From a virus, in IMG/VR virus record IMGVR_UViG_3300027749_000551, positions 1 to 20,493 of that record: DNA of 20,493 nt, one strand, 5' to 3'. This document shows, in pieces, positions 11,481-19,161 of the stretch. Both the position numbers and the translations under genes were made by a program. Within the stretch, counting starts at the first letter, position 1; every line of letters starts with the position of its first letter. A model generated the notes under the pieces. That model ran no database searches. It was not told the DNA's origin and saw nothing but the letters and a program-made list of their open reading frames with translations.

Positions 11481-11503
11481 ATAGAGATTGATGTGTGTAT
11501 ACT
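11474..11503 (+). promoter_or_regulatory. Rightward promoter facing the small membrane protein gene
   Basis: TAGACA (11474-11479), an 18-bp spacer and TATACT (11498-11503) preceded by TG. It mirrors the leftward promoter and predicts transcription from about 11510. Confidence 0.6.
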
Positions 11504-11521
11504 TATATACAAGAACATATA

Positions 11522-11555
11522 ATGTATATAAAGGCCTTCGGCCTAATATGTACAT
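11522..11555 (+). other. Hairpin in the 5' leader of the 51-aa gene
   Basis: A perfect core AGGCC-TTC-GGCCT (11532-11544) is flanked by imperfectly pairing AT-rich arms ATGTATATAA and AATATGTACAT. It lies between the promoter and the AAGGAG site (11577-11582). There is no T run, so it is not an obvious terminator; it may stabilise or regulate the leader. Confidence 0.45.
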
Positions 11556-11586
11556 AATATATAATTAACTATATCTAAGGAGTACT

Positions 11587-11742
11587 ATGTCCACATTGTG
11601 GTCTGTGTTTTATGGTGTATTGTTAGCAAATGTTACATTCTACCTGTTTGATTTAGCAGTAACGGCTATCAAGTCAGCCAAGAATAAACGAGATTTAGAC
11701 TTACTCTGGGAGAGCCTAGAGGACGAAGAAGATGAAGATTAA
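11587..11742 (+). CDS. Small single-pass membrane protein with acidic tail (51 aa)
   Basis: Begins MSTLWSVFYGVLLANVTFYL, a hydrophobic segment of about 22 residues, then a basic stretch (KSAKNKRD) and an acidic end (LEDEEDED). The positive charges after the helix suggest the C-terminus faces the cytoplasm. It is the only rightward gene between the replication and late blocks. It has its own promoter, a structured leader, a strong AAGGAG site and a terminator after it, so it is a one-gene unit. Immunity, superinfection exclusion or membrane signalling are possible; no family is recognised. Confidence 0.65.
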   Translation: MSTLWSVFYGVLLANVTFYLFDLAVTAIKSAKNKRDLDLLWESLEDEEDED

Positions 11743-11761
11743 CCTTTAGAGACGACAAAAG

Positions 11762-11797
11762 ACCCCCTCGCCCTGGAGTAATCCAAGGTAAGGGGGT
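11762..11797. terminator. Bidirectional rho-independent terminator
   Basis: ACCCCCT (11762-11768) pairs with AGGGGGT (11791-11797); inside, TGGA/TCCA and CC/GG extend the stem around GTAA. TTTCTTGTTCT follows on the + strand, and the minus strand reads CTTTTG after the stem. It separates the 51-aa gene from the end of the convergent late/lysis block. Confidence 0.8.
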
Positions 11798-11813
11798 TTC
11801 TTGTTCTAAGTTG

Positions 11814-11999
11814 TTACTTACTACCGATTCCGAACTCTGTTGCTTTAGGGTCTAACGCCTTAAGGATTGGTCCAGCAACTGCTGCTAGTGCTGCTAGTGC
11901 TAGGTCTTTAGGGTCCGTTACTCCTGCTAGGAACAACGCAATTACTGCAGCAACCGCTGCCCGTAGGTAGGTTGATGCAACTGCTTTTACTTTATTCAT
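11814..11999 (-). CDS. Holin-like small membrane protein (61 aa)
   Basis: Begins MNKVKAVASTYLRAAVAAVI and has one or two hydrophobic helices (AAVAAVIALFLAGV and LALAALAAVAGPILKAL) separated by TDPKD, with a basic N-terminus and a short polar tail. Its position directly after the endolysin (ATGA overlap), the size and the two hydrophobic segments suit a phage holin. It is the last gene before the terminator. It could instead be a pinholin or antiholin to the other membrane protein of the cassette. Confidence 0.6.
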   Translation of the reverse strand: MNKVKAVASTYLRAAVAAVIALFLAGVTDPKDLALAALAAVAGPILKALDPKATEFGIGSK

Positions 12000-12451
12000 T
12001 TTATCTCCTTCTTAGGTAGTGGCTTCGGTATGATAGCCTTTACTTTATTGACTAATGTAGGCTTACCCAACCAAGGAAACCAAGGGGAAGTATCTTTCCC
12101 ACAGTCACTCTTGATAGAGATATGCAAATGATGGTTATGCTTGTTCGGACCAGTATAGGCATGGTCACCCTGCTCTTTAGACCAGATGCGACCAGCATGA
12201 ATTAAATACTTAACACGCTTATCTGCTTGTAGTCTTTGAAAGGCATCAATACAGTCAATGCCAAACTTAGGGTCATGTGTTACATCTACTGCGTAACCGC
12301 TATTATGGTCTGAATCAGGATTCTGTATTTGGTGCGCAGCAGAGGGTAGGAGTCCATCGCTGGCTTTCATACGCTGTGGTTTCAGCGCCGTTGCTTGGCG
12401 CAATACTGCTATTGCAGCAGGTTGCGCAGTTTTTGCAAGAGGTACAGTCAT
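11996..12451 (-). CDS. Endolysin, M15-type peptidase
   Basis: 151 aa. SDGLLPSAAHQ (31-41), SDHNSGYAVDVTHD (47-60) and HNHHLHISI (105-113) are the zinc-site motifs of M15/VanY-like peptidases: His49, Asp56 and a late His (107 or 110) as zinc ligands. It would cut peptide stems of host peptidoglycan. There is no signal peptide, so release depends on a holin. After about residue 120 a short Lys/Pro tail (KAIIPKPLPKKE) may bind the wall or be a linker; no recognised binding domain is present. A different reading frame over its 5' part encodes a Cys-rich ORF. Confidence 0.85.
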   Translation of the reverse strand: MTVPLAKTAQPAAIAVLRQATALKPQRMKASDGLLPSAAHQIQNPDSDHNSGYAVDVTHDPKFGIDCIDAFQRLQADKRVKYLIHAGRIWSKEQGDHAYTGPNKHNHHLHISIKSDCGKDTSPWFPWLGKPTLVNKVKAIIPKPLPKKEIK

Positions 12452-12461
12452 TGTTACTCAT
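12315..12461 (-). CDS. Candidate overprinted Cys-rich ORF (48 aa) inside the endolysin 5' end
   Basis: Its ATG overlaps the stop of the coiled-coil membrane gene (ATGA), eight to ten bases upstream of the endolysin start, and it runs in another frame. The product begins MSNNDCTSCKNCATCCNSS with CxxCxxCxxCC and has a second CC at 41/42. The endolysin frame is clearly the conserved one here, so this may be chance. The coupled start and Cys spacing make it worth listing as a possible embedded lysis-cassette gene. Confidence 0.22.
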   Translation of the reverse strand: MSNNDCTSCKNCATCCNSSIAPSNGAETTAYESQRWTPTLCCAPNTES

Positions 12462-12652
12462 TTCTCTGCTATTAATTTATACAGGTCATCGATGCGTTCT
12501 TCTAAACGCTTTACTGAATCTTTGAGACTTGACCCCCCATTGGGCTTTAGTTCATAGAGGTAATGCTTTACTAACCATCTAATAGAGCCAGCAAATGCTG
12601 TGACTATTGCGATGATTGCTACGGCTAATGAAGCCCAATTGGATGCGGTCAT
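12458..12652 (-). CDS. Membrane protein with coiled coil, holin-like (64 aa)
   Basis: The N-terminal hydrophobic helix (WASLAVAIIAIVTAFAGSI, about 6-24) is followed by RWLVKHYLYELKP and a charged coiled-coil end (SLKDSVKRLEERIDDLYKLI). This layout is seen in actinophage membrane proteins next to endolysins and annotated as holins or DUF2746-like. It lies immediately before the endolysin and is the better holin candidate by position. The coiled coil may drive oligomerisation. Confidence 0.62.
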   Translation of the reverse strand: MTASNWASLAVAIIAIVTAFAGSIRWLVKHYLYELKPNGGSSLKDSVKRLEERIDDLYKLIAEK

Positions 12653-12662
12653 AGTTATTCCT

Positions 12663-14582
12663 TTATAATGAACGGATAGTGACTAGAAGAACTCCACCGA
12701 ATCCAGTGAATCTTTTTCCAGTTGGTGTACGATTTACAAAATTAATCTCTTCGATAATTCCAATATAGGATTCTCCAGTTCTGAAATCATCTACGCGAAC
12801 TGAATCGCCAGCACTTTCAATTGCTTCTAGTGTTGATAATCTTTCATAAGCACTGCCATCGTAGCCAATCTGAACGCCATTCTTATCTTTTTCATTATCA
12901 AATAATGCAATAGGATATTGAATAATTCGCTTGCGTGCTACTGCTGGCAATGCTTTTAATTGATAGCCGAAGAACTTTGGCCCCTTTGTGCTATCAGTTG
13001 CACTCCTTGATAATGTAAACTTAAATGCCATGTATTCTTGAGCATTAACTGGATAGGTAACATTTACTTCTGGAGTAAAGTCACCAGCATCAAAGTTTCC
13101 AATTGAGTATTCGTTGCCATCAGAGTCGATTGATTTAATATTAAACGCACCATCAGCATTATTAACTCTTGCTTTAATAATTTTAAACACTTTATCTTCA
13201 AGAGTGTCATAGCGAATTTTACCAATTTGTAGATATCCAGAACTTGCATGGACTGTACTAGACTGCACAGCAATGCCATTGCTTCCAGAGGTTGTAAATG
13301 CTATTTGTGAACTGTTGCCTATGAAATCAACGCTGCTACCATGCCCTGTAACTCCATCAAGGTAAGCATCTGTTGCATAAGCAAAACGTAGTGTATCAAT
13401 TTCATTGTCTAAGTCAATACGGTATAGCCCAGCGTATCCACCTATGGAACCAGTTAGCCATACATATGTATCTCGAAATGCAAAGTCTTCAACACCAACA
13501 GAAATTTCAATAATAAGCGGACCATAATTAATAGAGCCATCTTGGTCTGAAACATTGGCTGCTCTTACGCCCTTGTTAGTGCCTATCATCAAGTAGCCTA
13601 AATAGTATTCGATTTTATTTACAAACTCACCAATTGGAAGTTGCGCTGCAATTACTCCAGATGTAAGAACTGGCATTGAACCATTGCTTGAAAGAGTGAA
13701 TTTATAAATAGCAGAGTTTCCGCCAGCATATCCTGATGCATAGATAGCCCCACCAGATTCAGATATTGATGTCCATACCCAAGAAGTGTTAGGGTGTGTA
13801 TAAACTGGTGTTGGTAATGATAAAGGACTTCCTGTGGCACCAGTTAACTCGTAAATGGAGTTAGTAACAGCAGCAACTAAACGTTGCTTAACCCAAGCAA
13901 GTTTTACGCGACTACCAGTTGCATAGTACTCACTCCAACCAACAGAGGCTGCATTTAATGGACCAACATAGATGTGGTCACTATCTGCTACAAATAATCT
14001 TGTACCATCCGTACACACGCCACCATCTAAAATATTGCCTAACCCAGTAGGGGTATAAGTTGTTATTACTGTGCCGTCTGCTTGAAAAGATTTAATTGTA
14101 CTAGTGCCAGGGATATATCCGATAACTACATCGGTACTTCCAGACATAGCAGAGATAAGTTTGTATATACCAGTTGTGACACCAGGCATATTTGCTGTCT
14201 CTTTTAATAAGGTTACTTGCCCTTGTGTCCATACATCTACATTGCGACTATCTGTATAGCGAGTGTATCTAACATCAACAGAACTAAAGGAGCGTTGAGT
14301 GTCATAGAATTTAATACCCATACCAGAATGGAAAGATGATTGACTTCTCAACCACCAACCAGTCAGTGATTGCTCGCCAGGTTCTGAACTAGAATCAAAT
14401 TGGTCTTTACGATAAGGCGCAGTCTGACGGCGGTATGGAGTTTCATCTGATGTGTACATGAAAAAGGGTTGGCCGTTGATTGATAAATCGTAGGCTTCAC
14501 CACTAATCTGATATGTTCTAACACTGTTAGGGTTAGATAATGGATAGGGTAAACCTTCTGTAATGTTATCGCCGTATGCCAT
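12663..14582 (-). CDS. Large tail structural protein (639 aa)
   Basis: Begins MAYGDNITEGLPYPLSNPNS. Residues about 130-440 show repeated beta-rich blocks with Gly-Asp turns and spaced aromatic residues (for example ISESGGAIYASGYAGGNSAI and TYVWLTGSIGGYAGLYRIDL), suggesting a beta-propeller-like or repeated-sheet fold. The C-terminal third is a sandwich-like domain (FNIKSIDSDGNEYSIGNFD). This fits a minor tail or tail-tip protein of an actinophage. It precedes the lysis cassette, a usual boundary of the late region. No catalytic motif is seen. Confidence 0.68.
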   Translation of the reverse strand: MAYGDNITEGLPYPLSNPNSVRTYQISGEAYDLSINGQPFFMYTSDETPYRRQTAPYRKDQFDSSSEPGEQSLTGWWLRSQSSFHSGMGIKFYDTQRSFSSVDVRYTRYTDSRNVDVWTQGQVTLLKETANMPGVTTGIYKLISAMSGSTDVVIGYIPGTSTIKSFQADGTVITTYTPTGLGNILDGGVCTDGTRLFVADSDHIYVGPLNAASVGWSEYYATGSRVKLAWVKQRLVAAVTNSIYELTGATGSPLSLPTPVYTHPNTSWVWTSISESGGAIYASGYAGGNSAIYKFTLSSNGSMPVLTSGVIAAQLPIGEFVNKIEYYLGYLMIGTNKGVRAANVSDQDGSINYGPLIIEISVGVEDFAFRDTYVWLTGSIGGYAGLYRIDLDNEIDTLRFAYATDAYLDGVTGHGSSVDFIGNSSQIAFTTSGSNGIAVQSSTVHASSGYLQIGKIRYDTLEDKVFKIIKARVNNADGAFNIKSIDSDGNEYSIGNFDAGDFTPEVNVTYPVNAQEYMAFKFTLSRSATDSTKGPKFFGYQLKALPAVARKRIIQYPIALFDNEKDKNGVQIGYDGSAYERLSTLEAIESAGDSVRVDDFRTGESYIGIIEEINFVNRTPTGKRFTGFGGVLLVTIRSL

Positions 14583-14590
14583 AATTTCTC

Positions 14591-14707
14591 CTACTTAACT
14601 TGTCGTTTATCCCATTCGGATTTATACATTACTTCCATACGATTGTCATCATATGTAACACACACTTGCTCTGGGACTGTATTGATTACCTCGACTTTGA
14701 TTGTCAT
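14591..14707 (-). CDS. Small hypothetical protein (38 aa) between tail genes
   Basis: Starts in an ATGA overlap with the tail-fibre stop and ends eight bases before the large tail gene. Begins [20 protein letters not shown]; short beta strands and a basic end (SEWDKRQVK). Small proteins of this kind occur between tail genes in phages, but I do not recognise it. Confidence 0.5.
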   Translation of the reverse strand: MTIKVEVINTVPEQVCVTYDDNRMEVMYKSEWDKRQVK

Positions 14708-16302
14708 AGTATTTCCGCGCTCCATCCTTGATATGCTCCTGCAGTATTATTTGTTACTAATTCAACCATCTCGCCAGTTGTAAATGATGCGCTAGATGCT
14801 GTATAAACATAAGTAGCCGAAGTTAAATTACTTTGACTAGTAGCATAACTTGTCATAGTATAAGCAGTGTCATTTGAGCACTTGAGCAATGCGGTAAGGA
14901 AATTGTCTGACGATGATACTGCTATTCTTTTAGTAGTTTTAAAATGAACAGTTACTTTTGCTGTTGTAGCACCAGTGGCATATCCAGTACCAAATCGCAT
15001 ATATGTACTATCAGAAGTCCATCGTTCATAATAACGCTGGGCTAGTTTAATTTCTTGTCCAACACTATTTCCGCAAAGCACAAATGGCGTAGCAACTGAA
15101 CCAGTTTCTAATTGTACTCCCGTGATATCAAAATAATCATTAGCACCCGCTGTGCCAACTGGTACATACTGCGTGACCACTTGCACTTGAGTAGCAGTTG
15201 TTGCAATAGTTCCAGTAAAAGTAAAGCGTTGCCATGATGTAGTTAATGTAGCGTTGCCAGTGATTGGGGTTGCTGTGCCAGTATAGGCGGAGCCTAATCC
15301 TGCTTCATTTGTTCCAGTTCCAGTATATACTCTTACTTGTAGTGCATCAGATGTTGCTGAATAGTTAGCACCTTTGCGAGCATAAAAAGAAAATGTAACT
15401 GCTTTATTCTGCAAGGGGACAGAGTTTAATGTTTCAATAGTCTGACCCACGTACAATGTATCTGTTGCAGTATTGGCACTTGTTCTTTGGGTTCTAAGAT
15501 ATGAACTAAATCCTTCTGGGGCAGTTGTTGTACCCATTACAGAAGTTGCTCCAGTTGAACCAGCGGAGCGACGGACAAAGAATCTATCTACTGGGAATGA
15601 GGCGGATGTCGAAAGTGTTGCCCCATCACCTCTTTGCAATGCCATTATTGCACCATTAATAATTTTATTCTTGCCAAGTTCTGCAGCATTCCAAGATACT
15701 CCAGCAGCGGCTGATGAATCAGCAAGTAGAACAGTTCCAGTAGAGCCAACTGCTACTCTAGATACTGCGCCACTTCCTGTGGCTGCAATAGTATCACCCT
15801 TTGTAGTTACTGTTGATAGAGGAATCTTTGCTGTATCCGAAGTCGCTGCCCATTTAACACCAAGAGTTTGAGTGGAATCAGCAGTAAGAACATAGGTATC
15901 TGTCCCAACAGCAATACGCGCTGGAGCATTTGCTGCCGAAGCACCAATCAAATCTCCCTTTGCTGTCATTAAAGTTTCAGGAGATTTGCTAGTGAAGTTA
16001 GTTAAGTCTTCGCCAGTTAGTACGTGTTTAATGACTGCACCATTATAATGAATAATGCCAGTAGTACCAGCACGACCGCGAACTACTGTAAGAGTGTCAG
16101 TTGATTGATTAGTTACAAATACAATTTCTTCATTAATCGTATCTGGGTCGATAGCAATTGCAAATTGGTCTCCACTTGTAAATCCAGAACCTAACATAAG
16201 TGAAGAGCCAGTTCCCGTTGCTACACTTATTGAGGTAGCAGTTGCCGAGATGTCGTTCTTAAGAATAGTTTCAGTGCTGGTAGATGAGTATCGTCTAGTC
16301 AT
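14704..16302 (-). CDS. Tail fibre / receptor-binding protein with carbohydrate-binding-like domain
   Basis: 532 aa. The N-terminus ([20 protein letters not shown]; then [20 protein letters not shown]) is the beta-rich attachment domain common in phage fibres. About 115-205 holds repeats of the form [20 protein letters not shown] / GTVLLADSS typical of fibre shafts. From about 215, [16 protein letters not shown]...PVDRFFVRR followed by [15 protein letters not shown] and LAQRYYERW matches the widespread fibre domain with a jelly-roll carbohydrate-binding fold. The C-terminal 100 residues are a separate beta domain. Likely role: host surface binding. AAGGAAA precedes the start. Confidence 0.8.
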   Translation of the reverse strand: MTRRYSSTSTETILKNDISATATSISVATGTGSSLMLGSGFTSGDQFAIAIDPDTINEEIVFVTNQSTDTLTVVRGRAGTTGIIHYNGAVIKHVLTGEDLTNFTSKSPETLMTAKGDLIGASAANAPARIAVGTDTYVLTADSTQTLGVKWAATSDTAKIPLSTVTTKGDTIAATGSGAVSRVAVGSTGTVLLADSSAAAGVSWNAAELGKNKIINGAIMALQRGDGATLSTSASFPVDRFFVRRSAGSTGATSVMGTTTAPEGFSSYLRTQRTSANTATDTLYVGQTIETLNSVPLQNKAVTFSFYARKGANYSATSDALQVRVYTGTGTNEAGLGSAYTGTATPITGNATLTTSWQRFTFTGTIATTATQVQVVTQYVPVGTAGANDYFDITGVQLETGSVATPFVLCGNSVGQEIKLAQRYYERWTSDSTYMRFGTGYATGATTAKVTVHFKTTKRIAVSSSDNFLTALLKCSNDTAYTMTSYATSQSNLTSATYVYTASSASFTTGEMVELVTNNTAGAYQGWSAEIL

Positions 16303-16311
16303 TTATTTTCC

Positions 16312-17214
16312 TTATCGTACGTAGTGGATTTTAGTAGGGAAGCGACCATATAGACGAGTAGACTCTTCCTGCAGTCTTTGAGAATATAGAGCATAAATAT
16401 ATTTTGATACACTAGTTCCAGCATTTGATGGCAACTTTGTATCAGCGGCATCTGATTCAGCGGATACTGTATTGAGTCGTCCAGCATCGATAAATGATAG
16501 CAATCGAGAACATGCTCCAAGGATGATTACATCCTTTGACGAATCTGGCAATCCAGTAATGTCTGCATACTCTTCGCTATTTGCATCTAAAGTATTAGGA
16601 ACAGATGTGTACCATACTTGCACCGTGCGACCAGGGCTTATATAATCATAAATTGAAATAGATGAGTTTGAATTAAATGCTGTAGCGTTAGCCATAGAAT
16701 CTGGTCGCCAACGCTTAACTGGAATCCACTCTTTAGATGGGCCAACTGATTCCCATGAAACAGATAACACATCTTTGCAATCATCTGGTAGCGCATAAGA
16801 AGATTGAACTGGATTAAATGTAAATGTAGTTGAGTTTATTGCCCACAGTTTTGGAAATACAGCACTAATTGTATCGTTGATTGCTTGTTTAATATTCTTT
16901 CTTGGAAATGCTGGTGATAAAGTTACTTGAGCATAACGAGAATGCGGTGCTGGAGTTGTACCCATATAACCGCGACCAAAGCCAGGGATTATATTTAAAG
17001 TATTGGTTGTCTTGTCAAAAGAATCAACCCATAATAGTTCATCATCAATTTCTGCAATACCTTTTGCAAGGTTACTAGATGAGCCAATTGTAATAGTTGT
17101 ATCAGTTGTAGTGATTCCACTAGTATTTGCTAGATAAGTAATTCTATCTTGTTGGAGTGTATATCCAGCAAGTTTGCTTTTTACTTCATCAACCATCTCA
17201 TCAAGCGTTGGCAT
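16312..17214 (-). CDS. Phage virion structural protein, possible connector or baseplate component (300 aa)
   Basis: Begins MPTLDEMVDEVKSKLAGY. A beta-rich first half (DTTITIGSSSNLAKGIAEID, ELLWVDSFDKTTNTLNIIPG, GRGYMGTTPAPH) is followed by helix NIKQAINDTISAVFP and a mixed half ending in helix QRLQEESTRLYGRFPTKIHY. The GRGYMGTTPAxHxxxA element recurs in phage tail/fibre N-terminal modules. Its place among tail genes supports a virion role; the exact one is not readable. It overlaps the following 17201-17413 gene by 14 bp. Confidence 0.6.
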   Translation of the reverse strand: MPTLDEMVDEVKSKLAGYTLQQDRITYLANTSGITTTDTTITIGSSSNLAKGIAEIDDELLWVDSFDKTTNTLNIIPGFGRGYMGTTPAPHSRYAQVTLSPAFPRKNIKQAINDTISAVFPKLWAINSTTFTFNPVQSSYALPDDCKDVLSVSWESVGPSKEWIPVKRWRPDSMANATAFNSNSSISIYDYISPGRTVQVWYTSVPNTLDANSEEYADITGLPDSSKDVIILGACSRLLSFIDAGRLNTVSAESDAADTKLPSNAGTSVSKYIYALYSQRLQEESTRLYGRFPTKIHYVR

Positions 17215-17413
17215 CTGTTTCCTCTTCTATAGGCTCTTCAACTGGCACCATAAACTTGCCAGTTGTTCCATCGTAAGTCCAGCCAATTCCTGCTGAATTT
17301 TCTGGTGTGTATTCAATGAGAGTCACACCTAAATCTTTTTCTGCTTGTTCTTTGTCATCGGCAACGATTACATTTGAAACCGTATTGCCACTCATCACTG
17401 CAAATGTAGCCAT
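17201..17413 (-). CDS. Small tail-associated protein (70 aa)
   Basis: Begins MATFAVMSGNTVSNVIVADD and includes LIEYTPENSAGIGWTYDG, a pattern I recognise from short phage tail proteins in many tailed phages (often next to fibre genes). The acidic end (EEPIEEETDANA) is variable in those. It could be a tail accessory or chaperone. It follows the glycine-rich gene by a 9-bp gap with a ribosome binding site. Confidence 0.7.
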   Translation of the reverse strand: MATFAVMSGNTVSNVIVADDKEQAEKDLGVTLIEYTPENSAGIGWTYDGTTGKFMVPVEEPIEEETDANA

Positions 17414-17422
17414 TATTACTCC

Positions 17423-18295
17423 TTAGTAGTAAAGATAAATTACACCGTTGCCGCCGACGCCACCTGTGCCTGAGTTGTTGGCAGCACCTCCGCCACCTCC
17501 ACCATTACCACCTGCGCCACCTGTGTTGGCAGAACCATTAGAGCCAGCGGCAATATAACCGCCACCTCCACCACCTGCACCAAATAGAACTCCTGTACCA
17601 GTCGAACCAGTTCCACCAGCAAATAAATCACCAGTTCCACCTGCTCCACCTGTGCCAGTACCAGTAGTATTGGCAGAGCCACCACCGCCTGCAATTAAAC
17701 CCTTGCCACCTGCTCCACCAGTTTGAGTACCAGTAGCACCGTTAGCACCACCACCACCACCACTTGAAACACCAACTCCGCCAGCACCACCAGTTGTAGC
17801 AGCAGCAGTTCCACCTCCACCGCCATAACCCAAAGTGCCAGGGTTTCCAGTACCAGCGGAAGGTGCGGCTGTATAACTAATTGCACTAGCAGAAGCGGCT
17901 GCTGTTCCAGCACCGCCACCTGCGCCGCCAAAAATTGAAGCAACTGAGGCAGTAGTTCCACCACCACCAGCGCCGCCACCTGCTATTACCATTCCAAAAA
18001 TTGTATTTCCACCTGTTGAACCTCGGCTTAATGAGCCACCAGTTCCACCCGCGCCAATTGTATAAGTCATTGTGGGCGTTGCCCAAGTCCACCCAACAGA
18101 ATATCCACCAGCACCACCACCACCTGCATAGGTAGCAGATGAACCACCACCACCGCCTCCACCTATGCATACTGCATAAACACGTTGGATACCAGTAGGA
18201 ATTGGAGTTGACGTTCCACTTGTTAAAGTTTGTTGCAATTTTAACCCAATAGGAGCATCACTGAATTGTGAATTTTGATAAATGTTTACACTCAT
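17423..18295 (-). CDS. Glycine-rich tail adhesin-like protein 1 (290 aa)
   Basis: Begins MSVNIYQNSQFSDAPIGLKL. An N-terminal domain ends in PTGIQRVYAVCIGGG; then about 230 residues are dominated by Gly runs (GGGGGG, GGAGG, GTGG) with Ala, Ser and Asn. It ends GNGVIYLYY. This composition matches phage tail-tip adhesins such as T4-like gp38 proteins that use polyglycine-II packing to display receptor loops. The least similar of three tandem paralogues: it lacks the SQVSSW start of the other two. Codon repeats (GGT runs, e.g. 17746-17763) make length change likely. Confidence 0.72.
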   Translation of the reverse strand: MSVNIYQNSQFSDAPIGLKLQQTLTSGTSTPIPTGIQRVYAVCIGGGGGGGSSATYAGGGGAGGYSVGWTWATPTMTYTIGAGGTGGSLSRGSTGGNTIFGMVIAGGGAGGGGTTASVASIFGGAGGGAGTAAASASAISYTAAPSAGTGNPGTLGYGGGGGTAAATTGGAGGVGVSSGGGGGANGATGTQTGGAGGKGLIAGGGGSANTTGTGTGGAGGTGDLFAGGTGSTGTGVLFGAGGGGGGYIAAGSNGSANTGGAGGNGGGGGGAANNSGTGGVGGNGVIYLYY

Positions 18296-18307
18296 TATTT
18301 GTTTTCC

Positions 18308-19153
18308 TTAATAGAAAAGATAAAGTATTCCTGCACCACTTAATGCACTGCCACCTGAACCACCACCACCACCACCTAAACCACCAGCGCCACCAGTTCC
18401 GCTCGAACCATCTGCACCATTTCCTGCTACACCTGCACCGCCACCACCACCGCCGCTTGCGTTAGTTTGTGTTCCCCCATTACCCCCAGTAGTGATAGCA
18501 CCAGTAAGTATATTTATTCCATTGCCACCGTTGCCACCAGTGCGTGTTGTAGTTGTAGTACCATTGCCTTGACCGCCACCGCCACCCACTAAACCTGAAC
18601 CACCATTACCACCAGTTGAAGTTCCAACAGATGCGTTACCAAAACCACCTGCGCCGCCTGAAATTCCGTTACCACCGCTACCGCCAGGAGTGTTGCCAGC
18701 AACGGCACCACCACCAGTGCCAGCATTGGCGCCAGCGCCACCATTGGTTCCAGTATTATCACCAAAACTTGCTCCAGCAGGTTGTCCAAAATAATTAGTT
18801 CCAGAACCTAAAGAAATAATATGTCCATATCGAGTGTAATTACTTGTATTAGATGTTGTTGCTGCGCCAACTATACAAGATGAATTTGCTGGCGTCCAAC
18901 CCCAAGCAATACCACCCCCAGCGCCACCATAACCAAAAAAACCACCGCTACCACTTCCAACAGCAATTGCGTATACCCAAGTGATGCCAGATGGGATTGT
19001 CACAGTTGTGGTTCCAGCATTTATTGTCTGACGAAGTGTTAAACCGTAAGGCAAAATAAAAGATGTTTGTTGATTAGGTGTAATTGTATTAGAAGATTGT
19101 TGCCAAGAAGATACTTGCGTACCTGCTTTACTCTTGCGATATATATTTGACAT
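18308..19153 (-). CDS. Glycine-rich tail adhesin-like protein 2 (281 aa)
   Basis: Begins MSNIYRKSKAGTQVSSWQQS. The N-terminal domain (QTSFILPYGLTLRQTINAGT, then TVTIPSGITWVYAIAVGSGS) is nearly the same as in the next paralogue (19162-20073); the following Gly-rich body differs in loops between Gly runs. It ends GAGILYLFY. Same inferred role: receptor-binding adhesin with polyglycine core. The spacing to its neighbours is 12 and 8 bp, so the three genes form one operon of duplicates. Confidence 0.72.
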   Translation of the reverse strand: MSNIYRKSKAGTQVSSWQQSSNTITPNQQTSFILPYGLTLRQTINAGTTTVTIPSGITWVYAIAVGSGSGGFFGYGGAGGGIAWGWTPANSSCIVGAATTSNTSNYTRYGHIISLGSGTNYFGQPAGASFGDNTGTNGGAGANAGTGGGAVAGNTPGGSGGNGISGGAGGFGNASVGTSTGGNGGSGLVGGGGGQGNGTTTTTRTGGNGGNGINILTGAITTGGNGGTQTNASGGGGGGAGVAGNGADGSSGTGGAGGLGGGGGGSGGSALSGAGILYLFY

Positions 19154-19161
19154 TTTAACTC

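Noticed and set aside
16299-16520. 73-aa minus-strand ORF ending at the tail-fibre start
   Set aside because: It lies inside the 300-aa structural gene in another frame and has no coupling or motif.
17440-17979. Leu/Val-rich ORFs overlapping the glycine-rich genes on the same strand
   Set aside because: They are frame shadows of GGT/GGC/GGA codon runs; the glycine-rich frame has the ribosome sites and matching paralogues.
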